From Apoda limacodes (taxonomy: Eukaryota; Arthropoda; Insecta; Lepidoptera; Limacodidae), in contig OX291562.1 in assembly GCA_946406115.1 (NCBI GenBank), forward strand, positions 7,842,001-7,906,000: 64,000 bases of DNA, in the 5' to 3' direction. How positions within the stretch are numbered: position 1 is the stretch's first letter; each line of letters opens with the position of its first letter. Of the stretch, positions 1-11,543 are shown in pieces. The position numbers and the translations under genes are program-made. Under the pieces are notes generated by a model, which was not told the DNA's origin, ran no database searches, and saw nothing but the letters and a program-made list of their open reading frames with translations.

Positions 1-221
1 ACTCTTGTTTTCGAGCATCCAAGCGTTGACTAGTCTGACAACGCGAGCGTATTAATTGCCATATTAATTGCTTGACTGGATTTTTCGGACAAATTTAAAA
101 ACCGAGAATCAAATGGTCTTCCAGAACTTTTAAATTTGCATAAATTTCACTATAAAACTAATTATTCGCAAAAACGTTAAGGTTTTGCAATGTTAACGCA
201 AAATGTAAATCTTGCCATCCT

Positions 222-500
222 TTATGCGTCCCCACTGTTGGGGCACGGCCTACCCTCATAAGCGAGGGTGATAGTCCACAAGCGGGCCCAGTGCGGTTTG
301 TGGACTTCACATACGTCTTTTTTTTTCTTGACGTATGCAGGTTTCCTTACGATGTGTTTCTTCACCGATAAGCCAGTAGTGTGAATAAATAAATCAGTGT
401 ATTGAGAAATTAAGAAAAGACTCATTGGTACACACTGACCCCGGGGTTCGAACCGCCCCAAGTGAATTTAAACCCCTCGGCCACCACCGACTACAATACA
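222..500 (-). repeat. tRNA-derived SINE, lepidopteran type
   Basis: Read on the minus strand, the element starts near 495 with a tRNA-like head: an A-box-like TGGCCGAGG and a B box GGTTCGAAC at 445-453. It runs into a body ending near 225 in the complement of CCCCACTGTTGGGGCACGG. The body holds the complement of CAGTGCGG, GTGGACTTCACA and a CATGCAGG-like motif, a combination I recognise from a widespread lepidopteran SINE. Family assignment is from memory; the tRNA-like promoter boxes are seen directly. Confidence 0.7.
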
Positions 501-1415
501 AACTATCATTACAGGAGCAACCTAATCCGATAGTGTAGTCAACTTTATTTAAAAAAAGTTTTTTTTTATACATTACCTCAAACGAGTCCATAACATTATA
601 TATATAAAGTCTTCTCTTCTGTAATTCGCTAATAGAACGGGTCAATTATCTTTATTAACTGCAATGTTATTAAGCAAATTCAGAGTGCGCGTAGGGGAAG
701 CTTTAGCTAGCAGGTTGGTGCGCGTTGATCTATCGTATTTTGGTTATATCAGGATTTTGGTATTTTATATAGTCGCCCTTTAAGCAATAGTCGCCACTGG
801 GTGGTCAACCATAAGTGAGTTATATCTTTAAAGCAGATCTTTGCCAAATTAGCATGGCATTAACCTCACACATCGCACGAACACTGTTTAATAACCGTGT
901 CACGTACTTATGCCCACAGTGGTGACGATACACTTTATAGTGGCGTGAACATTGTCATTCTGTAGCCGTCACACTTACATGTTACTGATAATGAGTTTGA
1001 TATTGTTACTCTGCAAACTTTCTAAGTAAATATTGTGTTTTAAATTTTAAAGTCTTCAAGCCTAAAGTGGTAAAAATGCGACCATATCTTGCACAAGATT
1101 TTTTGTAATAAATCGTATTTGCAATGTTTTAGCCGGCCGCTTGAACGGTCGAATACCTAAGTAATTTGAAAATGAAACGAACTTTTTTAAACCCGGTTAT
1201 TGATAACTAAAGGGATAGATGACTCAACTAGTTTTATTCAAATTACGGACGGGCACAACAAAAAAAATGCGTTATTGAATTAATTTAAAAAATGTAAAAA
1301 ATGAAATCGATCGCCGGCAAAATTACCTAAACTATTTTTATTGCTGTCAATATACTTAGTTTTTAAAGAAACATGTAATTTCTTATGTTATTGTTTTAAT
1401 TTACACGACTGTTTG
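501..1415. other. AT-rich intergenic sequence, nothing assigned
   Basis: No open frame with coding character, RNA gene or clear repeat was recognised here. A short T-rich run lies near 548-567. Confidence 0.5.
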
Positions 1416-1419
1416 AGAA

Positions 1420-1600
1420 AAGCACTATACCCGCCTAGGCCACAACTGAGCATAACCGGACTTTGTGATGGGTGCCTCGACAAAATTTTTCCACGGCAAA
1501 GATGCAGTCAAAAGATTAACCTTGAGTCAGGACTTGAACCTGCAACTACAAATGAGCCATCAAGGTTCAATGACGAGTGGTCCTGTGCCTAATAAGTCGA
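1420..1600 (-). repeat. tRNA-like SINE fragment
   Basis: The complement of a B box (GGTTCAAGTCC) lies near 1530-1540. The flanking stretch around 1507-1545 is nearly repeated near 52960-53000, which shows a dispersed family. Only the head region is recognisable. Confidence 0.5.
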
Positions 1601-1894
1601 CGTTTGTCGAGCTTGTCGTCTCACTATTTGAGTTTTAAAACCTAAAAAGGCTTCTGATTGAACTAACGACTGCTGATATATGACAACAGTGCCTTTCGAA
1701 GTAGGGAAGAGCTCAGGAAATAGTAGTGCCACCCATCTAGGCACTAACCGCGCCTGACGTTGCTTGCAAAAGCTAAGTAATTATATAGACCAAAAGTGCA
1801 AAAACTAAGTAATTCTATAGACCAAAAGTGCAAAAACTTACTGAGTTTTTTTTAGTCTACACAGACTAAAATTGCAAAATTTAAATAATATTAA

Positions 1895-2650
1895 ATTAAA
1901 TTAAAATTCATTTATTTCAACCATCAGGGATCATAATGTGAGATACATAAAATTATTACATTCTTTTACACCAATAATAGGTTTATTATCAAATCAAATA
2001 AAAATATAGTAACTACCAAAATAAAAATAAAATAAAAAAATGTCACATTAGTTTAAAATTTCACTAAATATTAATTATTAGGCAGTACATGAACAATTGC
2101 AGCATGGTTAATAGACTGGTAGTCAAATCTCTCAGCGAATACTTTCAGGATACTGCTCGGGCCGCCACGAACCCTCCGCACCAGGGATGTGCACCGCTTA
2201 CGCATGGTTGTATAAAAAAAATCCACGCGGTATTCATCAAACATCCCTGATGCAAAATCGAGGCAACCCCAGCAGCACCCTGAACGCATTATTATATTGC
2301 ACTGTCAAGGCGCTGTACTGTTTTTTCCTATAGTCGGCCCATAGGCTACTCGCGTACAAAATGCTCTAAATAGTGTAATTTTCACCTCCGCACAACGAGC
2401 AAACCTGCGAGCAACCATATTTGCCCTCACAGAGAGCGCCCTCCGTTCCCTTTCTATGTCATCGTTATCCTTTAGGTTAGCGGTAACTATGTGTCCAAGA
2501 TATTTAAATTTTTTAAGCTTAATTGATACTGATACTGTCTAGACATTTTCTACCAACCCGAAAGACCACGCTATTATAGATCAAATATTTTTTCAAGACC
2601 TGAAAGGTATTGATTAGCGCACGTTTTGTATTGAGCTAAGGATAATGAGA
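1895..2650 (-). mobile_element. Decayed non-LTR retrotransposon, 3' part of reverse-transcriptase ORF and 3' UTR
   Basis: On the minus strand, residues such as YNNAFRVLLGLPRF, SGMF and MRKRCTSLVRRVRG are spread over two frames between about 2350 and 2071. I recognise this as the C-terminal region of a common lepidopteran non-LTR reverse-transcriptase family. The frame is broken by stops and at least one shift (the intact stretch is 2071-2289). It is followed by an AT-rich 3' UTR ending near 1895. No catalytic RT core is present, so this is a 5'-truncated dead copy. Confidence 0.7.
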
Positions 2651-2979
2651 AACACATCGTGCGAGCGAATCAATTAAAGCCCCTATAGGTTTTTGTGTTT
2701 CTACTTTTTACTTTAATGGACGCTATCTTTTAGACTGAAGTAGGTCAAAGCCTAACAGTACAAATAATTTTTATTGTAACAGATTTTTTTAAATAATTAT
2801 GTATTGACAAAAGATTAAAATTTGAGGAGGTCTCCATGCAAGACACTTGTTTTTACCGAAATAAATACAATCTTCCAACTTTAAAAGATAACAACGTCAG
2901 CTTTATAATAAAACAGAAAATAATTAAAAAATGGTCAAGTGTAAGTCGGATTCGTGCATTTTGTGATGATACGGGCCCT
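2651..2979. other. AT-rich spacer, nothing assigned
   Basis: No coding or structured feature was recognised. A short stretch near 2930-2965 resembles the AAGTGTAAGTCGGATTCG-type end of the repeat annotated at 11688-12105. Confidence 0.4.
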
Positions 2980-3215
2980 CGCAGGGGGTTTCGAGGGCGA
3001 TAAATCGATCTACCTAGGTTTCATTTTTAGAAAACGTCGTTTTATCCGTATTTTCAGGCAATAATAAACTGAAAAATATGACTCTTCGTGACATCTATTG
3101 GCGATTAGTAATACTATTATTTTTAACGACACAACAACACTAAATGACAATAGATGGCGTTGTTAAAAAAACCGGCAAAGCTTGGTCCCCAGGTACTAGT
3201 TCTATAAATGAAGAG
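2980..3215 (+). repeat. Dispersed repeat with internal CATCTATTG/CAATAGATG inverted motif, copy 1
   Basis: This copy runs from GATAAATCGATCTACCTAGG through GAAAACG, TTATCCGT and a CATCTATTGGCG ... CAATAGATGGCG pair to a CCCAGGTAC end. Related copies lie at 29640-29835 (plus strand) and at 35140-35345 and 42780-43000 (minus strand). It is non-coding and unclassified. Confidence 0.7.
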
Positions 3216-3589
3216 CTAACCTTAATTTATTTTATTTTATTCTACACATAGTTAAACTTTAACAGTATTAATCGCCTTATTGCATGATATCTTATAATAG
3301 CACTTATGTAGGCCACATAATTACTATATGGGTGAATTTATACGATGCTGAATTACAGCAAACTGCTATAAATTATGTCATATGTAACCTTTGATCCTGG
3401 TTGGAGATCAATGCTTGTACTAGCATAGGCAAAATCTACTAATGCAGTTAAATAAGATCCTGAAAGGCTTTTTCACGGATCCCTAAAAACCAATTCCTAT
3501 TTTTAATATATTATTTTAATATATTATATTACTTATTTATCTACCACGAGTAATTTTTTTAATTTGATAAATGCAGATCACATTGGATG

Positions 3590-4045
3590 TCCGCCATCAT
3601 TTAGGTTCTAACCTAGCAGCATACTAGCGTTTACGCGCGGTTTCACCCGCCTTAAATTCGGTTATCGGTGTAGGATTTCAACGGCAACTCCTCAATTATA
3701 GAAAAAAAAACCACTTAAAACAAAAAAGAAAAACAAAACTCACACTTGTCGTTTTCAAGTAGCCTATGTCCTTCCCCAGCACTCCAATTATCTTCATGCC
3801 AAATTTGCCCGCAGTTCTACTCACCCTAAATTCAGTGTAGGATTTTAAAGGATATTCCTCAATTATAGAAATAAAACCAGCTCCCACTTAACGTTTTCAA
3901 GTCGCTTGTGTCCTTCCCCGGAAGTCAAACTACATCCATGCCAAATTTCATCGTAATCGGTACAGTACAATCGGACAGATAGATAGATAGACAGACAGAC
4001 AGACGGAGTTACCTTCGCATTTATAATATTTATATGGATTAACAT
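3590..4045 (-). repeat. Degenerate dispersed repeat ending in (GATA)n/(GACA)n
   Basis: The segment begins with an ACTAGCG...GCGCGG...CACCCGCC-like end (the complement of GGGCGGG...CTAGT) and finishes with AGATAGATAGATAGACAGACAGACAG near 3978-4004 before TTATAATATTTATATGG. The body has two partial repeats of a GTAGGATTTCAACGGCAAC...CTCAATTATAG module (3670-3700 and 3835-3870). The same family recurs at 6623-6850, 8505-8712, 10450-10735, 26815-27112 and 54825-55290. Confidence 0.6.
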
Positions 4046-4719
4046 TTTATTTTAATTTATTTAACGAAAGTACAGACTGAATTTAATTTTTTTTTTAAAT
4101 ATTATCACGCTATTTTAGTTTTGTTCAAGTAAATAGTCATATTTTAAAGGCGCGTGAAAATTTTTAATGTATTTCATATGGTATTTGACAATAAACTTTC
4201 TTTCCCAATCAAATTTTACGGACGAGTTAAAGAATGTCAAGGTTTAAGTTTCCGAAAAATAATATTTGTTTGGCCACAAAACACCTGTCAGAAAATGGTT
4301 CGCGCACAAACAATACCAAACATCTAAATTAACAGAGTTGTGTGAGTCAGAGCAGTAAAAAAATGTTCACAATTTTGCCATTTGTGAATTTTCAACACCA
4401 TAGAAGCGTTATAGGTAACATCTATTCTTAAAATCGACCAATTCAGCTAATAGCTGTTTAATTTGTGCCCAAATCAGAGTTATATCAGCTGAAACAGCGC
4501 TGTTAACGCTCTTATTTAGCAGTCTTTTACAGCTAAAGATTCTATTGTAGACAGTAATTCAGCTGATATACAGCGGTTAGGTGTTACTTGGATGTGGCAA
4601 GTCTCTGATGAAAGTTAAAAAAAATGCCATAGCAAGCTATAGCTGCTATAGTTCACATTATATTCGGTTTTAGTTAAGTATTTTTACGATCTACATACAA
4701 CTACAGGTTTGTATTGTTC
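4046..4719. other. AT-rich spacer
   Basis: No gene was recognised. Around 4440-4580 the motif CAGCTGA/TCAGCTAATAGCTG-like recurs several times (short imperfect CAGCT palindromes), without a clear period. Confidence 0.4.
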
Positions 4720-5721
4720 ACTCTTTCAGAAAACCTGATAAAATACATAAATACAAAATTAATAGCAAAAGAGTTTCTATTGACACTATTTGCTACAAAA
4801 ATAGAAAGGAAAAAGAAAATGCTCGATCGCTAAAAAGGAAATTGCGATTTGAGCATATATGTTATTTTTTCTTTTTCATCGTTGTGACTTTACCCACGAG
4901 CTTTACGCTTTTGCCTTGGGCTATGTAAGAACTCAATTTCCCCTACAATTACTCGAAATCGTTTAGTTTATTTCTGTATTGGGATGGGCTTTGACGTAAT
5001 AAACTGTATATAGAAACATAGCTTTTGCCTGCGACTTCGCTTGCGCTAAATTAATACAAAGTTTTTAAGGCTGCATCCTACACAAAGTTAGTTAGCTGCT
5101 TGTTTTTAAAATAGATTCTTCTTTCGTATTGCAAGTTTTAAAATGGAAAGAAAATTGCTTACCATCTTAATTATTTTTCGACTAAAAAATTACTGTATTT
5201 TGTTTAGGAAAAATAATTTCCTGTGGGAGCTCTAGAATGGAATAAAAGGTACTGTTTGTCCCCCTAAATCCTTCAGGCTATCCTTGTACTAAAAATCAGG
5301 GCACATCGTTAATGCATTGCGACGTGAAAAAAAAGTTACCCGCGATGCTAGCCGAAGGAAAAAATATTCTCATGGGAGCCTAGGGTTATGATAGAAAGGG
5401 CTTTTCCGTCCCTTTAACTATCTATATGACAAAAATCACATTATTTAAATACTCTGTTGCGACGTGACATAGGAACAAAGAAACAAACAGACTGTGCATT
5501 TATTTATTAGTTAGGACGGGTGACTTTGGACCAAGGTTTAATTTTGTGTCAGCTCGAGTAGACACAGCCCACGCCTACTAATTTCTGAGTACCTGAACTG
5601 CGAAAATAATATATAAAATACATCACTCTATTTTTACGTTGTAAATATTTAAAAAAAAACGCGTAGTAAGCGCGTACGTGTATGTGGCAAAGTGATTTAA
5701 CTTGCTTACAAATTTATATCT

Positions 5722-6175
5722 AAATATAATAATAATAAAATTCTTTATTGCACTAATTTTGTAGGTACACAGGCGAACTTAATGCCTTCAGGCACTTTCT
5801 ACCAGTTAACCATTTGTAATATAGACATAAATAAGGGGTCGTGCAGTGTTTGTTATAATAAATGGTAATAGCTTCAATGATGATAATAGATTTAGTGATA
5901 AAAGATATTATATAAGAATAATATCATAAAATATAAAACATAAATAAGAAGGTGGTTAAATTAGAAATAATTTTATACATAAACATTAATATTTGCATAC
6001 ATAATGCATACATATTTAGCCATAGGTCACTAAAAACTACCAATACCTGACCTATGTATTTTGGATGTCGATATAGTATTGATGCAGTAAAGAAAGCTTT
6101 AAAGCTCTCTAGTGACTTTGCATTACGAATATTTACTGGTAAATTATTTTACAAACGAACTGTTGTGACCGGGAA
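5722..6175 (-). mobile_element. 3' end of a non-LTR retrotransposon
   Basis: On the minus strand this ends in CAATAAAGAATTTTATTATT (5735-5754), preceded by a GGTTAACTGGTAGAAAGTGC motif and a CATTAAGTTCGCC motif. I recognise this as the 3' terminus of a common lepidopteran jockey/CR1-like family. No intact frame remains. It is absent from the corresponding part of arm B, so it inserted after the duplication or was lost there. Confidence 0.55.
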
Positions 6176-6331
6176 CGAATCCAAATAAAATGACGTATTA
6201 TGCGCAGGGGTGCGGAGGAGATATAATATACATAAGCAAATTCATCTTTTTCCTGCCTAAGAAAAATTAACTCCTAGAGGGGATGATGATATATATATGA
6301 GAATTACGCTATTTTCGTAGGTAAAACCATA

Positions 6332-6622
6332 ATTCAACGACAGGCTGTGAGAATTGTCGACGATCCCATACTATCGTGAACCCTTAAGTCTGAGTAGTGA
6401 CTTTGCCTCCCTGTGTGTGTTCTACCGCTTGTTCAATGGGATGTGTTCTGAGGAATTGTTCGAAATGATGCCCACGGCTACTTTCTACCATCGCACCGCT
6501 CGCCATCGGCAGGGAATTCATTCTCACACTCTAAAACCGAAATGGTCGCGTACAGTGCGGTTTCAGAGAAACTTTCTCCCGCGAACACTTGGGTAGCGGA
6601 ATGAGCTCCCTGCCAAGGTTTT
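6332..6622 (+). mobile_element. Truncated copy A of the 38.2-41.9 kb retrotransposon family
   Basis: The copy corresponds to the C-terminal part of the reverse-transcriptase ORF: the ATTCAACGACAGGCTGTGAG start matches 41402 onward, and frames give SLCVFYRLFNGMCSEELFEMMPTATFYH. It stops abruptly inside the AAGGTTTT of the 3' end, where it joins another repeat at about 6623. It is truncated at both ends and non-functional. Confidence 0.85.
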
Positions 6623-6850
6623 GCCCGCGGTTCCGCCCTAACTTCGGTTACCGGTGTAGGATTTCAACGGCAACTTCTTATTAAAAAAAAACGACTCACA
6701 CTTGATGTTTTCAAGTAGCCCAGGTCCTTCCCCGAGACTCAAACTTGCCCCATGCCAAATTTAATCTTTATCGGTACAGCGGTTTAAGTGTGAAAAGGTA
6801 ACAGACAGACAGATAGAGTTACTTTCGCATTTATAATATTTATATGGACT
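6623..6850 (-). repeat. Degenerate dispersed repeat
   Basis: The GCCCGCGGTTCCGCCCTAAC start, GTAGGATTTCAACGGCAAC module and terminal ACAGACAGACAGATAGAGTT...TTATAATATTTATATGGAC match the family described at 3590-4045. The fusion to the preceding retroelement fragment is abrupt. Confidence 0.6.
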
Positions 6851-7238
6851 ATCATATATACCCATTGTCAAACGTGTATTGACGTATAGATGTAACTAAA
6901 TACATCAAAACAAGTACGCCAAGATAGGTAATGCAATACCTTGGTATCTGCTTAACCCTTCGGGACACCGGCGTGATGTTATATATGTATGTACCGTTAA
7001 ATATTCAACTCAATCGTATTTATTAATACACTTTAGAGTTAACCAATGGTTTTTCTTAAAAAGCTTAAAACAATGGCTGTTTTCGAGTTACACTCCAAAT
7101 AAGACTTCTAAATTTATGATCCTTTATTTTGTCTGCCCCATCATCGGATAACAATACATAAGTGAATACTTAATAAGTTAGAAGTAAATAAGATAGTCCT
7201 ATGTTATATATCCTAGGGTTTATTAATATAGAAGTACC

Positions 7239-7276
7239 TATATAATAATTGCTTACACACCTAGTTAGTTTCAGTC
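7239..7276 (+). promoter_or_regulatory. TATA box and initiator of the arm A H3-like gene
   Basis: TATATAAT starts at 7239, and TTAGTTTCAGT (7265-7275) lies 26-34 bp downstream. The ATG follows at 7293. The same arrangement is kept in arm B (23049 to 23019), where the initiator is a perfect TCAGT, so the arm A initiator has probably decayed. Confidence 0.6.
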
Positions 7277-7292
7277 TCTTCGTTTAATGAAA

Positions 7293-7675
7293 ATGGTTCG
7301 CACGAAGCAAACCGCGCGTAAATCTACCACCGGCAACTTAGCCTTGCTTAGACAGCTCAAAACCAAGAGAGAAATACAAAGAAAATAAACTCACAACCTA
7401 CAGGGTGCGGTGTAAATTTACTTGGTACATCGCTAACGACCGGGAGCTAAAGCATTTAGTGAAATTCGTTGTTACCAGAAGAGCACAGAATTTATTCGCA
7501 AACTGCCTATCCAACGATTAGTTCAGGAGATTGTGGAAAAAATTAAGATAGACTTGCGCTTCCAAAGCGCAGCGTTGGCAGTACTTCAAGAAGCCTGTAA
7601 GGCCTACTTAGTTGGTTTGTTCGAAAACGCTAACTTGTGCGCTATTCTTAACGTAACGTATTATGGCGATTTATT
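7293..7675 (+). pseudogene. Histone H3-like pseudogene, arm A copy
   Basis: The ATG at 7293 opens a frame giving a recognisable H3 N-terminus (VRTKQTARKST, so the Lys4- and Lys9-type positions are kept), followed by a strongly changed segment (TTGNLALLRQLKTKREI) and a stop within about 32 codons. After frame changes, H3 histone-fold residues reappear: [49 protein letters not shown]. The C-terminal end (the IHAKRV...RRIRG region) has been deleted, and the sequence jumps to flanking DNA that matches arm B past its stop codon. It is intronless and has its own TATA/initiator, so it is not an obvious reverse-transcribed copy. It is clearly broken. The fold is closer to canonical H3 than that of the arm B copy. 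Confidence 0.85.
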
Positions 7676-7860
7676 GTGACTATGAATCGACAGGGTTTTA
7701 AATCGATAGTAAATATGATAAGTCTTGGATTAGCCCAAAATTCATGTTTGTAATAAATATTATTTTTGTTATTATTAAAAAGTTTTACTAGTGATGTATG
7801 AAAATTATAATTAAATAATTAATTAGCTCAGTACAAATAAACTCAGTATAGCGGTTAACT

Positions 7861-8504
7861 AATGACACTTTTTAAATTTATCTAAATTGATGGAAATATG
7901 GCTGAATCATACTTTTGACACACTTTGACGTACGGGCTGCTGCTGGTCATGACGAATTTATAATTTTTTGGTCTAACTACGAAACCCTAAACACTACAAA
8001 AAATTTTATGAAACGTCTTACGCTTACCCTAGTATATATCGTAATCTGTGCGCTTACCTATGTCTAGAGGAATAGTGCTTGGGGCGAATTGCTTCAAGTA
8101 AATTAAAGAAAACATTTACGTATAATGTGACTATTTAACAGGCTTTAAAATAAAATGTTTCACTCGTCAATCCGTCAGTGGATAGAACTTGCGAATGGTG
8201 AAGTGCGAACGACGCCATTGCAACCATCTTACTTGGCCGTGACGATTGTCTCTAAGCAATAGTCAGTCAGTCAGTCAGTTAACAGTCAGTGACTATTAAA
8301 ATGCCGTGACTTTAGTGTTTTGCTAGCGTTTAGAATATATCTCCCTATATATTGTTTTCTGTAAGTACCAAAAAATTCAGAGTTGTTTTTTCAATAATTG
8401 TAGTGCAAAAGAGTCAAGTGACTGACTGACATATATCAACGCACAACTATCTGTGCAGTAGTTAGTCTACTGTGTCTAGAGACTTGAAATTTTGCACAGA
8501 TGTT
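7861..8504. other. AT-rich spacer with (CAGT)n tract
   Basis: No gene was recognised. A short (AGTC)n microsatellite lies at about 8261-8280 and related CAGTGACT motifs follow to 8295. Confidence 0.5.
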
Positions 8505-8712
8505 TCTTATATTATAAATGCGAAAGTAACTCTGTCTGTCTGTCCAGCTGAGCAGATTTAAGCGTGAATGAGTTTGAGTCCCGGAAAAGAACACAGGCCA
8601 CTTGACCAAATCAAGTGTGAGTCAGTTTTTTTTCTATAATTAAGGTGTTGCCGTTGAAATCCTACACTGATAACGGAATTTAGGGCGGGTGGCACCGCGG
8701 GCAAAATCTAGT
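8505..8712 (+). repeat. Dispersed repeat, full-length-looking copy
   Basis: It begins TATTATAAATGCGAAAGTAA with CTGTCTGTCTGTC, and ends GGCGGGTGGCACCGCGGGCA with CTAGT. Internal modules include AGTTTTTTTTCTATAATTAA and GTTGCCGTTGAAATCCTACA. It belongs to the family described at 3590-4045, in the opposite orientation. Confidence 0.65.
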
Positions 8713-8999
8713 AAGTTGTAATGTAGGCGAGTATTAAGAAAATTAGGTCTAACGTGTTTCACCGTTTTAGGAAAATCATTCTCTAGAGGGCGAGATAGGG
8801 GATAAAAATATGTATAAGAATTTCGAAATATATACTTTTATAGGTAAAACCATAACTAAACAGTTAAAAGCTATCTATATCTATCTCTTCAAAAGTTCAC
8901 GCGGACAAAGTCGCGGTAATAAGTTTGTTTGTTAAATGTTAAAATTAAGTAGTAAAACTATTACTTAACTATATATATATAGTTAGTAATATATATTTA

Positions 9000-9115
9000 T
9001 TCTGTACGTGTGTTGTGTTTATCATAGCACATTGTGTATTGAGGGTGGTAAGGGAAAATAACTAACGACAGGCTATTTAGAAGTGTAAGGCCGAAGGTTG
9101 AAGGTTGAACTATGG
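9000..9115 (-). repeat. Dispersed repeat with ACACAATGT end
   Basis: CACATTGTGTATTGAGGGTGGTAA and GGCCGAAGGTTGAAGG are the complements of motifs near 28115-28190 and 44090-44170. This defines a three-copy family in the window. Confidence 0.6.
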
Positions 9116-9367
9116 AATGAGGTTAAAAACATTTTTAGTCGTAATTGGAGTTCTATGTATAATTAAATGCCTAATTTTCAGATAAAGTAATTTATTAAAG
9201 TAATTTCTTGTTGGACAACCAATTATGTGTAGACTACGTATTCATTATAATGAATATTGGGCTAAAAGGGAGTTGATTGGAGCTAAGTTACTAGGAGTTC
9301 TAGGGTACCTAGGGTTTATTTTTAACAGTTTCCTAGAAGTTTCAGGTTATTTGACTCCCTTGCCATT

Positions 9368-9480
9368 TGGTTGGTAGTTTGGCCGGCTGCTGTGCAGAGG
9401 GTATGGGTTCAATTCCCGCACTGGACAAACATTTGTGTTTGTCTTGGGTCTGGGTGTATTTATGTATTTACAAAAAAAAC
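9368..9480 (+). repeat. tRNA-derived SINE
   Basis: A tRNA-like head (GGTTGGTAGTTTGGCCGGC) and B box GGTTCAATTCC at 9406-9416 are followed by a GGACAAACATTTGTGTTTGTC body. A minus-strand relative lies at 21190-21320. Confidence 0.6.
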
Positions 9481-9773
9481 CCATAACACAAGCTTTGCTT
9501 ACTTCCATTTTAGTGCCAAAATGCCAAAACTCATGTCAATTACATGCAACGCGCCCTAACAACAAGCGGCAAAAAAAATATTCACGTGGGAACTCTCGAT
9601 CAGGATAGAAAGTATTTTGTATACTTCACACTCCAACTGTCTCTGCTACGTTAAAAATTACCGTAAGGCTTCGTAGTTACGTGAAGGAATAGTTCATTTT
9701 TTTTCGTCGGACTCACAAATAGTGACATTTCGAACTAAAAACTTATATTAATCATGACAAAATATTTACTTAT

Positions 9774-9872
9774 GTTTTTTTTTTTTTTTTTTTTTTTTTT
9801 ATATACCACTAAGGTGGCAAACAAGCTTACGGCCCGCCTGATGGTAAGCGGTCACCGTAGCCTATGGACGCT
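9774..9872 (-). mobile_element. 3' terminus of the 38.2-41.9 kb retrotransposon family
   Basis: A poly(T) run (the A-tail on the minus strand) is followed by ATACCACTAAGGTGGCAAAC and GGTAAGCGGTCACCG, the complement of the family's last 80 or so bases. Only the tail region is present. Confidence 0.85.
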
Positions 9873-9879
9873 TGTTTAT

Positions 9880-10449
9880 GTTACTCAAGAACAGTCTAGA
9901 TTTCTATTAATAAAAGATTAAAAATCATTTTAGTTAGTTAAGTAGTACTAGAGATAACCTTCATACAAGCAAACAAACTTTCTAATTGATAATTAATAAA
10001 ATATATATATATATATATATATAATATAATTAATAAAATATAAAATAAATATAATTTGAACTATACCTACCTAAATAAAATAAAACGCTTTATTGATTCG
10101 TGTTTAGTCCTAGCTCAGCGTAGATATAATAAAAGATAGTGAACTGTAATTAAATTAGGTATATTTGATAATTAAGTAAAATATTGAGACTAAAGTGTTT
10201 GTTGGTATGCGCTTGCGCTAACGGCTTGCAGCAGAGTGAAGTTAAGGTAGGTGTCGCCACTTGCGTCCGCTCCAACGTTCCGGTTCACGCGTGAACAATT
10301 CCAAAACATAAAGACTGATTATAAACAAAGTATATTAAATAAATTGATCCTGCCATTTAACGTATGCATCTAGATCCTATAGGTCCTGCCCACTTGAGTG
10401 AGTAAATGGGCTGTCCACCTGAAATCAGAAAATATTAACAATTAGATTC
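9880..10449. other. AT-rich spacer with (TA)n microsatellite
   Basis: An alternating AT run covers about 10000-10022. Otherwise nothing was recognised. Confidence 0.6.
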
Positions 10450-10735
10450 TGCCAGCGGCTCCGCCCGCCCTATCTTCCGTTATCAGCGTGAAGAACTCCT
10501 CAATTAACTCCTTAATATAAAGTTCGTTTCAGATCGGTTTTAGTATTTCCGGGGGGGACTTTTGAATTTTTCAGATTAAAAAATCCTATGTCCTATTCCA
10601 TAGGACCTAACCTATACGTGGACCACGTTTCATCCCGATCCGTCCAGTGGTTAAGCGTGATTGAGTAACAAACATTCATCCATCCATCGCACCATCCAAC
10701 CAGACATACTTTCACATTTATAATATTAGTAGGAT
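10450..10735 (-). repeat. Dispersed repeat
   Basis: It starts with CTGCCAGCGGCTCCGCCCGC and finishes with TACTTTCACATTTATAATATTAGTAGGAT, the mirror of the copy at 26815-27112, including shared CATCCATCC and TCCAGTGGTTAAGCGTGATTG modules. Confidence 0.65.
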
Positions 10736-10867
10736 AGATTTGAACAACAGGAAACTATGCGTAAATTATGCATCTTACTTGCTTCTACGACCCTGTGGAT
10801 CATTGATCATGCAGGGACAACTCTAAGGGATTCTAGCTATTCTGGCTTTGGAAACAGACTTGGTTGG

Positions 10868-11543
10868 ACATGTTTATTTTTTCTTTTATACCACTAAGGT
10901 GGCATACAAGCACACGGTCCGCCTGATGGTAAGCGGTCACCGTGACCTATGGACGCTTGCAACACCAGAAGTATCACTCGCGCGTTGCCGACCCTTCAAA
11001 AATCCAATAACTTCTTTCTTGAAGAACCCCATACTATAGTCCTTGGAGAAAACCTTGGCAGGGAGCTCATTCCACAACCCAAGCGCTTGCGGGAGGAAGT
11101 TTCTCTGAAACCGCACTGTACGCGACCATTTTTGTTCTAAAGGGTGAGAATGAATTCCTCAGAACACATCCCATTGTACAAGCGGTAGAACACACACAGG
11201 GAGGCAAAGTCTCTCCTCAGACTTAAGGGTTCGATACGGCAAGTGAGTTTGGGATCGTCGACAATTCTCACAGCCCGTCGTTGAACCGAGTCAAAAGGTC
11301 CAAGCTGGTTTCCGGGTGCACCTGCCCAGAGATGGCAGCAGTACTCCATATGGGGCCGAACCTGCGACTTGTAAAGCAACAAGCTCTGTCCCGACGTGAA
11401 GTACTGCCTCGCTCTGTTGATTACACCTAGTTTTTTGGACGCCAGCTTCACCTTATCTTGTAAATGATCTCGGAACTGAACATCGCTGGAGATGTCAACA
11501 CCAAGGATCCCAATGCTCTTGGAGATGGAGAGGGGAGTGTTCT
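10868..11543 (-). mobile_element. 5'-truncated copy B of the retrotransposon family
   Basis: On the minus strand it matches the last ~700 bases of the reverse-transcriptase ORF and the 3' end of the element at 38232-41879. An open stretch (11451 to 11137) reads KLASKKLGV, QVRPHMEYCCHLWAG and VQRRAVRIVDDPKLTC. Relative to the long copy, a segment between the MCSEE-coding region and the 3' third is deleted near 11148-11156, so the frame runs into unrelated residues. No RT catalytic motif is included. Confidence 0.9.

Larger units (their letters stand above)
4720..7860 (+). repeat. Arm A of a large inverted segmental duplication
   Basis: Sequence here reappears as its reverse complement between about 21955 and 25155. 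Matching anchors include GCAAAAGAGTTTCTATT...ACTATTTGCTAC (4765-4798 with 25022-25055), a GAGCAT...CATATATG block (4818-4862 with 24962-25000), TTATTAGTTAGGACGGGTGA (5500-5525 with 23885-23910), CCCATTGTCAAACGTGTATT (6861-6880 with 23467-23487) and the H3-like gene with its promoter. Identity is patchy with many small indels, so the duplication is old. Insertions at 5722-6175 and 6332-6850 are specific to this arm. Confidence 0.8.
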
